DNA from: Metellina segmentata
Taxonomy: Eukaryota > Arthropoda > Arachnida > Araneae > Tetragnathidae
Reading direction: 5' to 3'
DNA: 64,000 nucleotides
NCBI GenBank assembly: GCA_947359465.1
Contig: OX375874.1
Span: forward strand, 100,257,441 to 100,321,440
Translations under genes and position numbers: made by a program
Shown here: positions 36,786 to 48,334 of the stretch, in pieces
Position numbering within the stretch: the first letter of the stretch is position 1
Layout of the letters: each line of letters opens with the position of its first letter
The notes under the pieces: generated by a model
Seen by the model: only the letters and a program-made list of their open reading frames with translations
Databases searched by the model: none
Told to the model about the DNA's origin: nothing

Positions 36786-37893
36786 TTTCAGCGGAAGCAG
36801 CAGCAGGTTTTTCCAGAACCCTAGCCTGCGCTTGGGTAAAGCCTATATAAAATTTGCAATCTCTACCGATCAAGGTCTTGGAGTCTTGTTCTGGAATGTT
36901 CACCACAATGTTTCTACCCTCATTACCAGATTTTTGGTTGAGGATTCCCCATTCTGTGGCAGTTAGTCCTCCGTTCTGAGCTTCCACCTTCTGCAGAATC
37001 TCTTTACAGGAGAACTTGTTGTATATAGCCGGGATCCTAGCTATGAATTTTGTTGTTTTAATAATCCTGCGTCCTTCGTCAACAAGGAGGGACATGCCGT
37101 TCCATGGTGACATTTCTCTAACAGTTCTATACAGCCATTGGCTGCTGTTAGAGTCGGCACAGAGGATGATAATGGCTCCTTCTTCCAGACGACAATATTT
37201 GAATTGAGGTCCGCTTCCCGGAGGAACGCCCTCAATCTTAGACATTGCGTCTAGTTGGAAGGTCATCAGCTGTTCTTCTGACACTTTCTGGTCTGGATAT
37301 CCTTCCACGACAACTGCCATCTTCACAGCTGATAAGGTGCCACTGTAGCTAGGGTCTGTCCCGTCTCCGGGTTTAGCACTCTTTGTTGACATTTTCTCCT
37401 GAGAGTGGGGAGTACTACCATCCGACCTTGGCCTCTTGGTAGAGGGCCTGATCGGGGTCTGTAGCTCCTTTCCCCTGGGAGTGGTTTGAGCTTTTGGTTT
37501 GGGTCTGTTTTCTACCCATGTGCCTTCAGCTAGCTTTCTTTCTCTGGTCAGCCGTTTTTTGGCTGCCCCAGAGATTTTTTTCTTCTTTAGATCGATCCTG
37601 TCAAGCCCTGAGACTATCTTTTGGAGATCTCGATATCCTTCAAGGTCTGTCTGTAGGGTTGCAGGGCCTGGTCCTGAATATTGGGTCTCCATCAAGGTCT
37701 GGGTGTCTTCCTCTTTGGAGTCGGTGGTTAGGTTTGTTTTATCTTTGTTTTCCATAGGTTGGTATACTTGCCGCAGGAAGTATGCAGTCCACCCCGCAAG
37801 AGCCTGCATGCCAGTGTAAGGCAAGTTACTCCTAGAGGTCGCCAAGCACTCTAGGAGGCTCCGTGAAAGGTACCAATTAACCGTCGGTACCAT
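36748..37893 (-). CDS. Retrotransposon ORF1 protein (381 aa)
   Basis: Intact ORF1 of the 33460-37981 element. The first 180 residues are charged and low in complexity. From about residue 205 (AVKMAVVVEGYPD) to about 355 there is one folded-looking domain containing GAIIILCADS, WNGMSLLVDEGRR and CKFYIGFTQAQ, resembling the DUF4780 domain common in arthropod retrotransposon ORF1 products. No CCHC zinc knuckles are present. ORF1 proteins bind element RNA to form the particle used for retrotransposition. The stop lies 38 bases inside ORF2, so ORF2 is probably translated by reinitiation or an equivalent mechanism. The intact frame contrasts with the damaged ORF2. Confidence 0.8.
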   Translation of the reverse strand: MVPTVNWYLSRSLLECLATSRSNLPYTGMQALAGWTAYFLRQVYQPMENKDKTNLTTDSKEEDTQTLMETQYSGPGPATLQTDLEGYRDLQKIVSGLDRIDLKKKKISGAAKKRLTRERKLAEGTWVENRPKPKAQTTPRGKELQTPIRPSTKRPRSDGSTPHSQEKMSTKSAKPGDGTDPSYSGTLSAVKMAVVVEGYPDQKVSEEQLMTFQLDAMSKIEGVPPGSGPQFKYCRLEEGAIIILCADSNSSQWLYRTVREMSPWNGMSLLVDEGRRIIKTTKFIARIPAIYNKFSCKEILQKVEAQNGGLTATEWGILNQKSGNEGRNIVVNIPEQDSKTLIGRDCKFYIGFTQAQARVLEKPAAASAENVTEAPAGQPTA

Positions 37894-37981
37894 TCGAGGA
37901 TATCCTGAGTATTTTTCGGTTCAGGACATACGGCTATCCGCCAACTGCCGACGCGCCCGGTAGCAGAGCTCATGTCCCGGG

Positions 37982-37994
37982 AGTCGATTACGCA
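37982..37994. repeat. Target-site duplication, right copy
   Basis: Second copy of AGTCGATTACGCA adjoining the 5' end of the retrotransposon. Confidence 0.9.
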
Positions 37995-38584
37995 AGTTTC
38001 CTCTGGATTATCAAGAGTGCCAACATATGTGTTAAAAGTTACTTCTTGATATTTATTTCACTTTCGTCTGTTAGGACGAATACGTTCTTTCCATGAACTT
38101 CTTGTTCGATCCGCAATATCAGACACACGCGATCGAAGGGTTGGTTCAGATGATGGTAAAAAATGAAATAGTAATTTCATATTAATTAATTCTAAGCTAC
38201 ATTTTAAAAAGTTGCAGGTGGTTGCATTTATGCAGAAAGTTGAATTTGTGTTGCGGTTATAACTCACTTACAATGCGCCCCATGTAGGAGGAATTTTCTT
38301 TTTAGTACTTTACATGCAGCGTAGAACATGTGAAAAAAACTTGCATTTGTTGCAAAAAGTTGCCCTAGTGATAACTAAGGCAAACTGTCAAATACGCTGA
38401 GGTCAAAGCATTGTCACAGAGCGATTTTGTCGAAAATTATTCAACCGTCCTCGGTAGCTCCTACTAGATAAAGAATACCACAATAGCAACATTTTCATAG
38501 GAAAAATAAGTACAAGACTATACGATGAAAATTTGCCACTTTTACTGAAAAAAACTATACGTGGATATCCGTAATCACTCCAAA

Positions 38585-38870
38585 ACTCATACTCTAGATC
38601 GTAATGTTCCTGGTTCGAATCCGTGTCAAAGCTTGAATATTTGTATGAGTATAGTGTTAAGGCGGCTAGTGCACCTTAAATCTCTGTCGTGGCTGAAAGT
38701 ACTCAGCTTGTGTTGATGTGGAAGTTTGGAGAAGGGGGTGCCAACTCAGGTGTTGCCTCGTCATTTGACCGTGGTTCCGTATTACTTGACGGTGTCCTCG
38801 GATCTTTCCATGTGTGGATTGATCCCGGACCATCGTCAATAGCCTGTTGTGCTGCTATAGTACAGACGTT
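38585..38870 (+). mobile_element. S1 SINE, plus orientation
   Basis: The head contains the B box TGGTTCGAATCC near 38610. The body runs through AAATCTCTGTCGTGGCTGAA and CATTTGACCGTGGTTCCG to CCCGGACCATCGTCAATAGC. The tail is TTAAAAATTACCAATTACC. It is part of the unit 2-specific block. Confidence 0.75.
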
Positions 38871-39465
38871 AATTAAAAATTACCAATTACCAAAACTCAA
38901 AATCGACTTCTGTAGCAGTTACTTCGTAAAAGCTTTGTTTAGTCTTACAACAGTTGTGCGATAAATATGAAATGGAGCGGCATATGGATGGATACATCAT
39001 GGAATATGAATGGACATATCAAGGAATATGGATGTACTTATCAGGTCTATATTTTTGCGTCCGAAGTAAATTGTAGAGGCTATAAAAACTTAAAAAGATT
39101 TTTTTTTTTATCTTCCGTACACTTGAGTTGTATTCTTTTCCAAGAAAACTAATGCAAATAGCATTCAAGTGTACTGAAAATAATTTGAGTACGAGAAGTG
39201 CTTAGTCTCACCTTTTTTCAATCAAAATATTACGGTCCCTATAGCACATTCTCTAGTGTTTGGGTTGTCCCGAGAACACCTTTTTTCTGAACCAATTTTG
39301 GTGTATGACTTTGTGCGGGTGAATGGACTTGTGGATTTGGTCTACCTGGAGCTAGACGTAGAGATTAACAACAACAACAATACTTCACACTTTCCCTACG
39401 CCGAAATCATCGCAGAGAAATGACAAGTAACATTAGACTGTGCATTGGTAAATACGGAAACTCAT
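38871..39465. other. End of the unit 2-specific insertion, unclassified
   Basis: No coding region supported. Contains a short ATGGATGGATA / GGAATATGAATGGACATATC internal repetition near 38985-39030 and an ACAACAACAACAA run near 39370. Unit 2 rejoins the unit 1 order at about 39468. Confidence 0.4.
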
Positions 39466-39479
39466 TATATTCCTATTAA

Positions 39480-39901
39480 CCTCTACGCTGCGACAGATAG
39501 ACAATTGTTATCACTAAAATTTCGTTTAAATTTCACCAGCGGCATGTTACACATCTGTGTACTGTGGGTGTTATCCCCGTTTTGAGTGATCGCAGGCATC
39601 GATCACCATTTTCAAGCTGTCAGTAGCTGACCATTTAGAGGGTTCCTTCTTTTTTCGGTACACTAACTAGTCGACCGTGAGGTGTGAACACTTTATGGGA
39701 ATAGCAAAAGGTCGCTCAGGTGTTATCGCTGTCACGCCAAACTATAAGCCACACAATACAATGATTGGAAAGCGTCAGTCGTAAATGCCACTCAAGGCTC
39801 TATCGCAAAAGTTAGGTAACTAGGGAAGAGGGGTCGGACATGCAAGCGAAAGAGCCGTTCTGTGAGACGATTGAACAAATCTAAGCATCGCAGCGTAAAG
39901 G
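39480..39901. mobile_element. piggyBac-type MITE, both ends present
   Basis: 422 bp between two TTAA sites (39476-39479 and 39902-39905) with 14-bp inverted ends CCTCTACGCTGCGA and CCTTTACGCTGCGA (one mismatch). TTAA targets and CCYT-type ends are typical of the piggyBac superfamily. No coding sequence. Confidence 0.75.
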
Positions 39902-40619
39902 TTAAGTTATGCATTTATATAGTCAAAATTCTGAAGTATGGTAGTCAGTGACCACATAATGTTTGCAGAGTATGGTTTCTACGAACGATCTGTAAAAATT
40001 GAACCTCGTAGTATTTCTCATCTACGCTCCCGTTAGAGAACTACCAAATATGAGACTGGCGTACCAGTTTTTTGGTACATTGAATAAATGCATGCCCGTG
40101 TGATGATTTATTTTAATAAATTACTTAGTATCCTGTAGAGATTAAGTACACCAGTGAATTGTTTTATGGAAACAGCATGTATGGAGTACACTAATTAACT
40201 GATTTAGAAAAGCAACTAATTGTTTCGTACTTTACAGTCAACACAAAGAAAACACGACATATAACGCACAAAAAACGTAAGGTATTGATGAAAATGAAAC
40301 ATATATTCCCATTGAGTTCCGCACATCTATTATCCAAACACTGAATTATGAAGCAGCTAAAAATGTATAAATCAAAATACACTGGCATTAAATACACAGA
40401 CGGATGAAAGACAATATATTTTAATCGATGAATAAAAAAAGAGGTTAAACATTGTATTTATGTTTGATTAACAATTCTGATCCACTTTACTTAAGTGAGC
40501 GCTCATTTTCAGGGAAAGTTAGTTACTTTAAAGGATAAGTCAGAAAAGTGAAAAAGATTAAGAAACCTATCTCTGTTTCTGCCATTCCTTAAAATCAATA
40601 TTTATTCTTCTAAAAGTAA

Positions 40620-41590
40620 TTCAATTACTTAATAAAAGGGCATTGATGCAGAAGAGATTACTTTTATACGGTTAAAATAGATGGAAGTCGACAAAGTCTC
40701 TTCTCTCGAGGCACGCAGCAATTTTAATTATTCATCTGCTGTGGTTGACACTGTTTATTTTTATCAGAAGTAAAATATTTTTTTTTACTGGCTTAAACAT
40801 TTTCTTACTTGAAGTGAGTAAAAGATGAGTATTTCTGTACTGTTTTAGAGATAAACAGTAAAGAAAGAGCTTAGGCATATTTCACTGAGTTTTCCGCGTA
40901 AAAATATTATAAAAATAAAGAAAAATATAAATATGTTAAATTACTAAAATGTTTGCTTCTTAAATTGACTTTCGAAGTTATTTTCTTGCGTTACACAAAA
41001 TGCGATAAAAGTCAAAACCTATAAATATGAGATCATTCTTGTTTTTCTTAGATGTAACTCAATTTAATACTGCACTATCATTGAATTAAAGGCTATTTTA
41101 TCAAGGGGTTTCTGTAAATTTGTTTACTGCCTTGAAGATATTATCGAATAAATTATTGTGGAATAACGGAAGTTATAATTGGCAATGTATAATTTACAGC
41201 ATATGGATCATCCTATATCTTTACAATTAAAATAATATAAATATCATTATGTACTCGTATCTTAATTTAAATAGTTTGATTTTTACTATTATATCCTCCC
41301 AGGTTAAATGGTATTTTTAATGCAAAACGTCTAAACGATTAATTATATGCAAAACGACTGATTTAAAGGATTCATAATGATGGTGGGTAATTTGTAATGC
41401 TCAGGTTACCATTTACTTCACAAAATTCGTTCGATGGTTTTATAATTATAACCAAATAAACTGTGTGGTAACCATTGCTAAGAATAAATTACATACTTTC
41501 GTATATACTTATGCCTTAAAATGCTTAGAACATTTATAAAAGTTAATAAAGATTTAATGAGGGGCTATAGGTGATATGATGTATCAATCT
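40620..41590. repeat. Single unit 2 copy of the 0.95 kb segment
   Basis: Corresponds to the doubled block at 8545-10440 and includes one hairpin motif at 40832-40866 (TTTCTGTACTGTTT arm with one mismatch). Confidence 0.75.
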
Positions 41591-41894
41591 ACTTTTCTAA
41601 AAGTTATGATCTGAATTTCATTTACATGTATTTAAGTTGATACAAAAGTTCGTCTCGTTTCAGACGATATATGGCATTGCATCGCTAAACCAAAATGTTC
41701 TATACTTTACACGTGTTAACTGATAATGTTATTTGAATTTGAGGAATTTAATCGAGTATTTGGGAAAAAATCATTATTGAATCACATTTTAAATACTGTT
41801 AAGCTTTAAAAATGGCTAAAAATAAGAACCATTTTCGGTTTGTTATGCTTTTTTTTATAAGAGGCAAGAATACGTGGCAGACGTAAAAGAATAA

Positions 41895-42405
41895 CACTAC
41901 CCACAATATTGGACCGGGTGCCATCGGATTTGCATAAAATACGACTACTTGTTTGGGGGTGTTTTTCGTGGTATGGCTTGTGACCTTTGCATGTTGTGCC
42001 AGGTCAATTGAATGCCGACACCTGTATGAACATTTTGGACAGTCAGGTTCTTCCTACGCTCTGGCAATTTTATGGAATGTAAGAATGTTACTTCCAGGAA
42101 GACAATGTTCCACGTCATGTCAGCCTCTGCCAAGCAGTGGTATCAAGATATGAATGTAAAACGTCTTCTCTGGCCTGCCCAAAGTCCAGACCTAAGCCCC
42201 ATAAAACATTGGTGGGACGAGTTCGACAAACGCTTACGGACCAGGGAACCCCATCCGAAATCTACAGCTGATCTGGCGACATTCTTGCAGCAGGAATGGA
42301 AACAAATACCCATAGCTGTGTATCAAAACCTTGTTGAAAGTATGCCCAGAAGGGTTACCAGTGTAATTGCAGCACGTGGGGGTACCATCCCCCCATTTAA
42401 GCATG
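41895..42405 (+). pseudogene. Tc1-like transposase remnant, unit 2 copy
   Basis: Orthologue of 11078-11585 without the nearby SINE. 42072-42476 keeps LLWPAQSPDLSPIKHWWDEF and IPIAVYQNLVESMPRRVTSV in one frame; KHWWDEF has lysine where Tc1 transposases have the catalytic glutamate. The upstream half is missing. Confidence 0.85.
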
Positions 42406-42959
42406 TACTCTATCCCTTATACCATCGCATCTTGCTCTCCGCTCCATTATTGTATGGCTGTGTATGTACTGTGTAGGGTGAGGGTGCCGTTGACGATTCC
42501 ACGTACGGTTAGTGGTACTTAAAATTTGTCACCTTTATCCTTTTTTTAGCTAGAAACCTCAGAACTTCTATGTTCGCGGAATGATGCAGCTACCGTAGAT
42601 ATGGAGAAAGGTTATGGAACAGAACGGCACATACTATATTGATTAAATCTAATTTTTAGTAAATAATATATTTCGTCCATTTTGATCAAAAAAACGACCA
42701 TGAGCCTTTGCACCAAAACAATACCATTCAGTTAAATTAAAATGCTATGATTTTTACCTATTTTTACTTTTATGCCTCAAAGTAAAATACATAACATGAT
42801 ATTATGTGTGCCCAATAGCATATTTAGAAAAACGCATTCCAATTCCAAAATTCCAAATGGTTTTAGAAATTTAATATTTAAGATTATAAAGTTTACAAGA
42901 TATATTTGCTTTCTTAAGGAACTTCAGGGATTACTCCAAGTCTAATAAGGGTCGCGGTA

Positions 42960-43255
42960 GCCCGGATTCATAAGTAAGGACTTGTTACCGGTATGGTGTG
43001 TGTTCAAATCCAACCAAAGACGATTGTCTAAAAAGTGAACTTGTACACATTAAATCTGTCATGGTTTCAAATATTATCACGTATGCGTGGTATGTAAGTT
43101 TGGAGAGTGATATGCCAGCTCAGGTGTAACTTCGTCATCTGACCGTCGCTGTGAATTACGTTGTGTTGTCTTCGGATCCCTCCTTTTGGGGGTTTATCCT
43201 GGAACGTCGTCAATAGCCCGTTGTATTGGTCCAATGAGACGGTAATTAGATTATT
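42960..43255 (+). mobile_element. S1 SINE with head, plus orientation
   Basis: Head with B box GTGTTCAAATCCAACC near 43010, then ACATTAAATCTGTCATGG and the S1 body to CAATAGCCCGTTGTATTGGT. The unit 1 copy lacks the head. Confidence 0.7.
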
Positions 43256-43269
43256 TTATACCTACCCCC

Positions 43270-44030
43270 CCCCAAGTCGAAATAACAAATTTTAATGCAC
43301 TTTTATTTAATACATACTTTTGCAAGGATTAAAACATAATACAGTATCAGGGTTTGCAAAGTACTCGTGTAAACGCAAGGATACGATTACATTTTGTGTA
43401 GACAAAAAGAACGAATTTGGTAAACAAACCTACACTTTTAAACACAAGGATTCAAAGAAAAATCTCTAACAAAGAACAATTGATGATACAGTACTAAACT
43501 CGTTCAGCGACAAATCAAGTCGATCACGGGCAAATGATACAACAAGGACGTAGAGCAATTCGCAATATGAAACTTGGTCAGCTTCATAAAAAGTGTCCAA
43601 AGACATCCCAAAATATTCCACTTAATTTCTCCGGGGACGGTTCCAAAAACTAGAATATTCGTTGTCTATATAGGGTTCCAATTCGACAACTGCTGATGAC
43701 CAGTACGTGTTTAGACTGCAAAATGATTGAGCCTGTTGACATTGAAGTAAATCGCTCAGGAACAGACAGTAGCTACTAGCGCGAGAATATTTCGACTTAC
43801 AGTATACAGAGTATTTTTTGAAAAGGGTGTACATTCTGAAAGTACTTTGTGGATCGAGTTTTTATCACTGTCATAAGACTTGTTTAATATGAAGGGTTGA
43901 GCAACACTTTTGAAACTTCTTCAAAACTCAAAATTTATTATCGGTGACGAGAACAAGTGAAGTTGAATTTTGTTTTCCAATGTATTGCATGGAAGTCAAT
44001 GACACAACATCACATCTAATTTAACCATCC
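43270..44030. other. Intergenic, no recognisable gene
   Basis: Counterpart of 11940-12715; a 70-codon minus-strand reading frame at 43622-43834 is not kept in unit 1. Confidence 0.45.
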
Positions 44031-44039
44031 TGCTGTTTT

Positions 44040-44225
44040 TCAGGCGAGATATCTTGTCACAAGCAGAACTGACTAAATCTTGTTGGACGAGATGTCTCGT
44101 TACAAGATGAAAAATGGCCAGATCAATTATTGGTAATATCCTGATGCATTCATTAACAAAATTGGTCATACCTCTATGAGATATCTCTATGTCATATCGA
44201 GATATCCCGTCAAACCCTCTTGTGG
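44040..44225. repeat. Palindromic 43-bp-type repeat, unit 2 copy
   Basis: GGCGAGATATCTTGTCACAA, GGACGAGATGTCTCGTTACA and ATCGAGATATCCCGTCAAAC occur in series, as at 12720-12900. Confidence 0.5.
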
Positions 44226-44284
44226 GGATGAAAGAAATATATCGTCAATTGAGATGATATATTAAACTAGTTACCACAGTCCCA

Positions 44285-44935
44285 AACTAAGCCATCCGGT
44301 GTATCGCCGCGTAATTTTGAACCACGGTCAGATGAATAGGCAACATCTGAACTGGCACCCCACTCTTTAAATGTCCACACCAACCCAATTTGAGGACTTT
44401 CGGCCATGACAGAGTTAAGGTGCATCAGCCGCCTCTGCAACATACGTGTAAATACACCCTGACCGGATTCGAATCAGTAACCTTCCAATGTATGTAATGG
44501 TAATTTTAGCTAACGTCGTACTAGAGCAACACAACGGGCTATTGACGACGGTCCGGGATCAGTCCCTTAAGCTTTCGATATTGAGGCTAACACTTTAAGC
44601 ACTATACTGTCGGCAAGTGGCAAGGGTAATTATTAGTTATCGTCGTACTAGAGCAATACAACGCGGTACAGTCGACGTTCCGGAATCAGTTCCTAAAAGG
44701 AAAGATCCGAAATAAATTTTGAATCACGGTCAGATGACGAAGCAACATCTCCGCTGGCACCCCATCCACCAAACTTCCACACCAACCCAACGTAAGGACT
44801 TTCGGCCACGACAGATTTAAGGTGCATTAGTCGCCTCTACACCATACGCGTACATACACCCTGACCAGATTCGAACCAGGAACTTTCCGATCTAGAGGCT
44901 AGTACCTTAAGCACTATACCGTTTGGTCGTTCGGG
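44285..44935 (-). mobile_element. Cluster of nested S1 SINEs
   Basis: At least three S1 copies in minus orientation: 44285-44480 (orthologue of 12945-13165, head truncated), about 44486-44636 (truncated) and about 44637-44935 (head with AGATTCGAACC near 44870 and a TATAGTGCTTAAGGTACTAG A-box region). Only one copy exists at this place in unit 1. Confidence 0.65.
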
Positions 44936-44939
44936 GAGA

Positions 44940-45595
44940 TGATATACTTAATTACCCTGCCAGGCCGTAGCCATTCGGCGACGAGTTTGGGTTGCCCAGC
45001 ACAAGTATTTTTGCATTTATTACAAAAAAAAGTTGTTTTAAGATCTTGACATTTTTTGTTTTTCTTGCTGCGCAGACAGTGCGCCTAACATTTGTTTTCT
45101 TATTTTCAATGTATATAGGTCCAATATTTCAATTCATACATAAAGGTGTTGTCCTCACTCATATGAACTTAAAAAATCAACAAATAATAACCTTTACAGA
45201 TACTCTCTGCAAATAAGTTTAGTCCTATTTATGACTTTTTTTAAATTATACGCGTTTAATATAATACAATATATGCAAATACCATAAAATTCATCATTTT
45301 TCCGGTAACACAAAATGTTACGCTAAAATGTTTCTTCTTTTAAAGCAAATTAATATACCAATTTTTTGGCAAATGTTAATTCAATTATATTATTCTAGAC
45401 TGTTTTGAAATTCTTTAGTGTAGATGTTACTTTGTCTCCAGGGGATCCGATGTATCAGTTTCTGGTAACACAGACAAAGTCAAATTCCATTTATGGGATA
45501 GTCTTCGTGTTAATTTAGTAGATTATAGTCCTCGAGTGCTATTTTTAGTATCAAATTATGTCGCACTAATTGTAACACACATCAGTTTTTACTAT
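44940..45595. repeat. Unit 2 copy of the unclassified 13.2 kb repeat
   Basis: Shares CCATTCGGCGACGAG, GGTAACACAAAATGTTACG and CTCCAGGGGATCC with 13170-14130. It ends abruptly where a retrotransposon gag fragment begins. Confidence 0.6.
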
Positions 45596-46350
45596 TGTTT
45601 TTTTATTATTAGGCAATTTACACAATTACTTTTCATCGTACATTCTCTCCATTTATGACTTCCTGAGCCGCAGTTTGTGCATACTTCATGTGTTTCCCTG
45701 CAGTATTTGCCTATATGGCCATATCTGCAGCATTTGTAACATTCGGATGGTTTTAAACATTCTTTAAACTTTATGCTTTCCCAACCTATTCGTACAGAAT
45801 CGCACTCCATGACTCTTCCAAAAACCACTGGCTGTAATTGCCCTATCCAATTAGTTCTGTTTCTACTTTTGAACTTTGATCTTGTTTTATGAAGCCTTCT
45901 TTTTATGAAGCCTTCTTGGAGAACGAATTCTCTAATAGCTTCCTCTATCTCTTCTTGTCCCCTTTCTTCTGATATGTCATATAAAAAAATTTGGGGTTAC
46001 TTTTTTATTGGTCTTGTTGCCCTGCAATTTTCTTAACCTTCCCTATTATTTATTTCAGCTATTATTGTGTTTAATTCTTCCTCTCTATTGGTCTATACTA
46101 CAATTCATCCTCCTCTAATATCTACATCTCGCTTGATTCCAATATTTAGACTTTTAATGTCTATTATTAGTTTAAACGTCTTTTTGGTTTCTGTTGAAGT
46201 ATTATTTGTTTCCTTTTTTGGTCTTACTATGGCGGCAAAATTTTTATTTTGTGGGACCGTGCTCTTTGAACTTGTTCTTATTATTTCCTTCTGGTCTGAC
46301 ATATGCCCCTTCCTTACAGTTGTTCTCTCCGTTCCTTCGTCTCTCTTCTT
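45592..46350 (-). pseudogene. Retrotransposon gag remnant with CCHC zinc knuckles
   Basis: Minus-strand frame 45592-45828 has CYKCCRYGHIGKYC (a CX2CX4HX4C knuckle), CTNCGSGSHKWREC (a second) and CVNC (start of a third), typical of ORF1 of non-LTR elements. About 46105-46302 reads NKNFAAIVRPKKE and FKLIIDIKSLNIG, the upstream part of the same protein in another frame. It replaces about 200 bp of the repeat seen in unit 1 and is broken by frameshifts. No reverse transcriptase follows. Confidence 0.7.
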
Positions 46351-46354
46351 TCGG

Positions 46355-47450
46355 GGATATGATGTACTGGAAATTTTATCTATGTGGGGATTATGGTACG
46401 CATATTAGGGTAGTTCTCTACCCTCTGTGAACTTTGGTCTGGTTTGTCGCTATTTTTACGTAACGAAGTAAACAGATGGAAAAATTGAAAGTAATTGATA
46501 GCTGTGGGATACAAAAGTGGAAACATGAAAATATTTATAGGCCTTACAGGGAATATCATCACCTTGATTTTATTTATATGAACGAGGTACCTCAATCTAT
46601 TGGAAGGTACAAATACAAGCAAGATGCCCAATCAAATCCTGTGTTCTGAACTTCATCAAATCTCAACCTACACCGTTTGTCCAACCAAATGGTTATCAAC
46701 CAAAGCTCTACAGTTCATCTGTTTGTTCCTATTTGTTAACTAACTGTGTGAGAGCTCTATAGTTCTTAAACCTCCAACCTTGATAAGATTTCCCAGCAGT
46801 GTAGTTTTGATGTTACGACATAACCCATATAATAACTAAATAACCACATTTTACTTAAGATACCGTGGGTTCTTTCAACTCTTAGAAATATTCTATTGAT
46901 CCTCTCCACAAAATAGAATCTTTCTTTGGAATAATTATTATGATTCTCTTCTCATAATAGAACATTTTTTGGGGAAGTTTAATTGGTTATTCCTAAAGAT
47001 TCTAATTCTGTTGGCCTATTCTGATTTTACAATATAATCTTTTGAACTATTTCACTACTCATTTCAATAGAACAAAATCATTTTGAAATATTCCATTGGT
47101 TATTTCTGGAGAATAGAATTCTTTGGAAAGATTTTATTGGTAGCGAGGGTCAAATTAGTTTATAAGTCATGGAGAGAAAACTGCAGGTTGTAAAGTGGAG
47201 TTACGTGTGTAAATACCTTAAAGATTCAACAATTGCTTAGGTTTTTAAAAAGATTTGGGTAGAAATTGAGTTTAAGAAAAAGCAACCATTCCATATCCGT
47301 AAATCCTACATTATGCAGAAATTCACTGCAACTCAATATTTCATCACTAGAATGTTAATTCTTGCTAAACTTCTGAAAGCAATTTCTACGAGAAAATTCA
47401 ATAAAGGATGAATATAATTAGTTGGAGAAAGGTATGCAACAGACTGATCC

Positions 47451-47530
<80 letters not shown>

Positions 47531-48325
47531 TGATTGAAATATATATAGGTGATTGATATATATATATATAGGTGATTTATTCGGAAATTGAAAACGCCTA
47601 TGAGGGGAATAGTTGGCAATGGCTGGGCATTTTAAAGCATCATCCATTGTCAACTCGAGAGTTGCATAAAATGATAATCATCAGTTAGATGCTTTTCAGG
47701 AGCGGTAGGTTGAACTAGATTTGTTTAAACTTTAATTCCCACTTCCGTCACGCGATAGTCAACTTAGTGGCATGGAATTTCTTGAAGTGTTTTAATGTAT
47801 ACTTTAGTTTCTGATAGATTAGTGAGATGACAACATAGAAAAGTACTAGTGTGAATAAAACTTTGCTTAAGAACACAGACTTTATTACCTACTTATAATC
47901 ATACTTGTGTGCAGTATAATTATATTTTTTCTGGTTCTATGTTCTAAATTTCCTAGAATTGTTTACAAAATTATGTTTTATTTTCTTTACATATAGATCC
48001 AATAGATTTATTTTACTAATGCTTTATTGCGTTCGTTCGTTGCTAAAATATCGTTGTTATGTTCCATGTTCTTGGTATTGGGATATATAGCAATTCAAAA
48101 TTTATAAACCAATCTGATAAAGTGTCATCAGTGTCTAGAGATTCCGCTCTTGTTCACCAGCTGCAAGCACACGACCACAGCCTTTAATTTCCTTTTCAAA
48201 CACCGTTTGAGCCCTCTTGTTTGAATATTACTGTCTGGGAGCAAATTGTAAATTCCTTAAGATGTTCTCTTCATTTATAGCCTCTGCACCATATAATTAT
48301 TTTATTTAACCCTGTATCCGGTTGC
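46355..48325. other. Intergenic, unit 2 counterpart of 15131-17070
   Basis: No gene supported. Includes the long TA tract at 47452-47528 and the ATTCTATTGATCC-type decayed repeat at about 46880-47150. Confidence 0.45.
47452..47528. repeat. Long TA microsatellite
   Basis: About 38 TA units with two shorter TATATAGGTGATTGA-linked tracts after it (to about 47575). Unit 1 has only TATATA at the matching place near 16240, so the tract expanded in unit 2. The tyrosine-isoleucine ORFs across it are artefacts. Confidence 0.9.
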
Positions 48326-48334
48326 TACGATATA

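Larger units (their letters stand above)
33460..37981 (-). mobile_element. Full-length non-LTR retrotransposon (EN-RT-RNase H)
   Basis: 4522 bp bounded by a 13-bp duplication. On the minus strand it has about 88 bp of leader, an ORF1 (37893-36748), an overlapping ORF2 (from 36785), almost no 3' UTR and a short TGAATGAATGA tail instead of poly(A). Domain order endonuclease, reverse transcriptase, RNase H places it in the I/LOA/R1-like group rather than in RNase H-less Jockey. It is inserted in the hAT remnant and is missing from unit 1. Confidence 0.9.
33050..38370 (-). mobile_element. hAT-like transposase remnant split by a retrotransposon
   Basis: Removing 33460-37981 and one target duplication joins two minus-strand pieces. 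The right piece (about 38000-38260) reads FHFLPSSEPTLRSRV then NTYVGTLDNPEETC. The left piece (about 33230-33440) reads QYVRLVNDVLKPLNVERKEF then VLLLSD. The order and phrases resemble the hAT-like transposases abundant in arthropod genomes. GCAACTTTTT-type sequence near 33063 and, inverted, near 38356 may be remnants of terminal repeats. Stops are frequent. Confidence 0.5.

Noticed and set aside
47333..47653. Frames encoding long tyrosine-isoleucine runs
   Set aside because: Read across the TA microsatellite; no coding signal.
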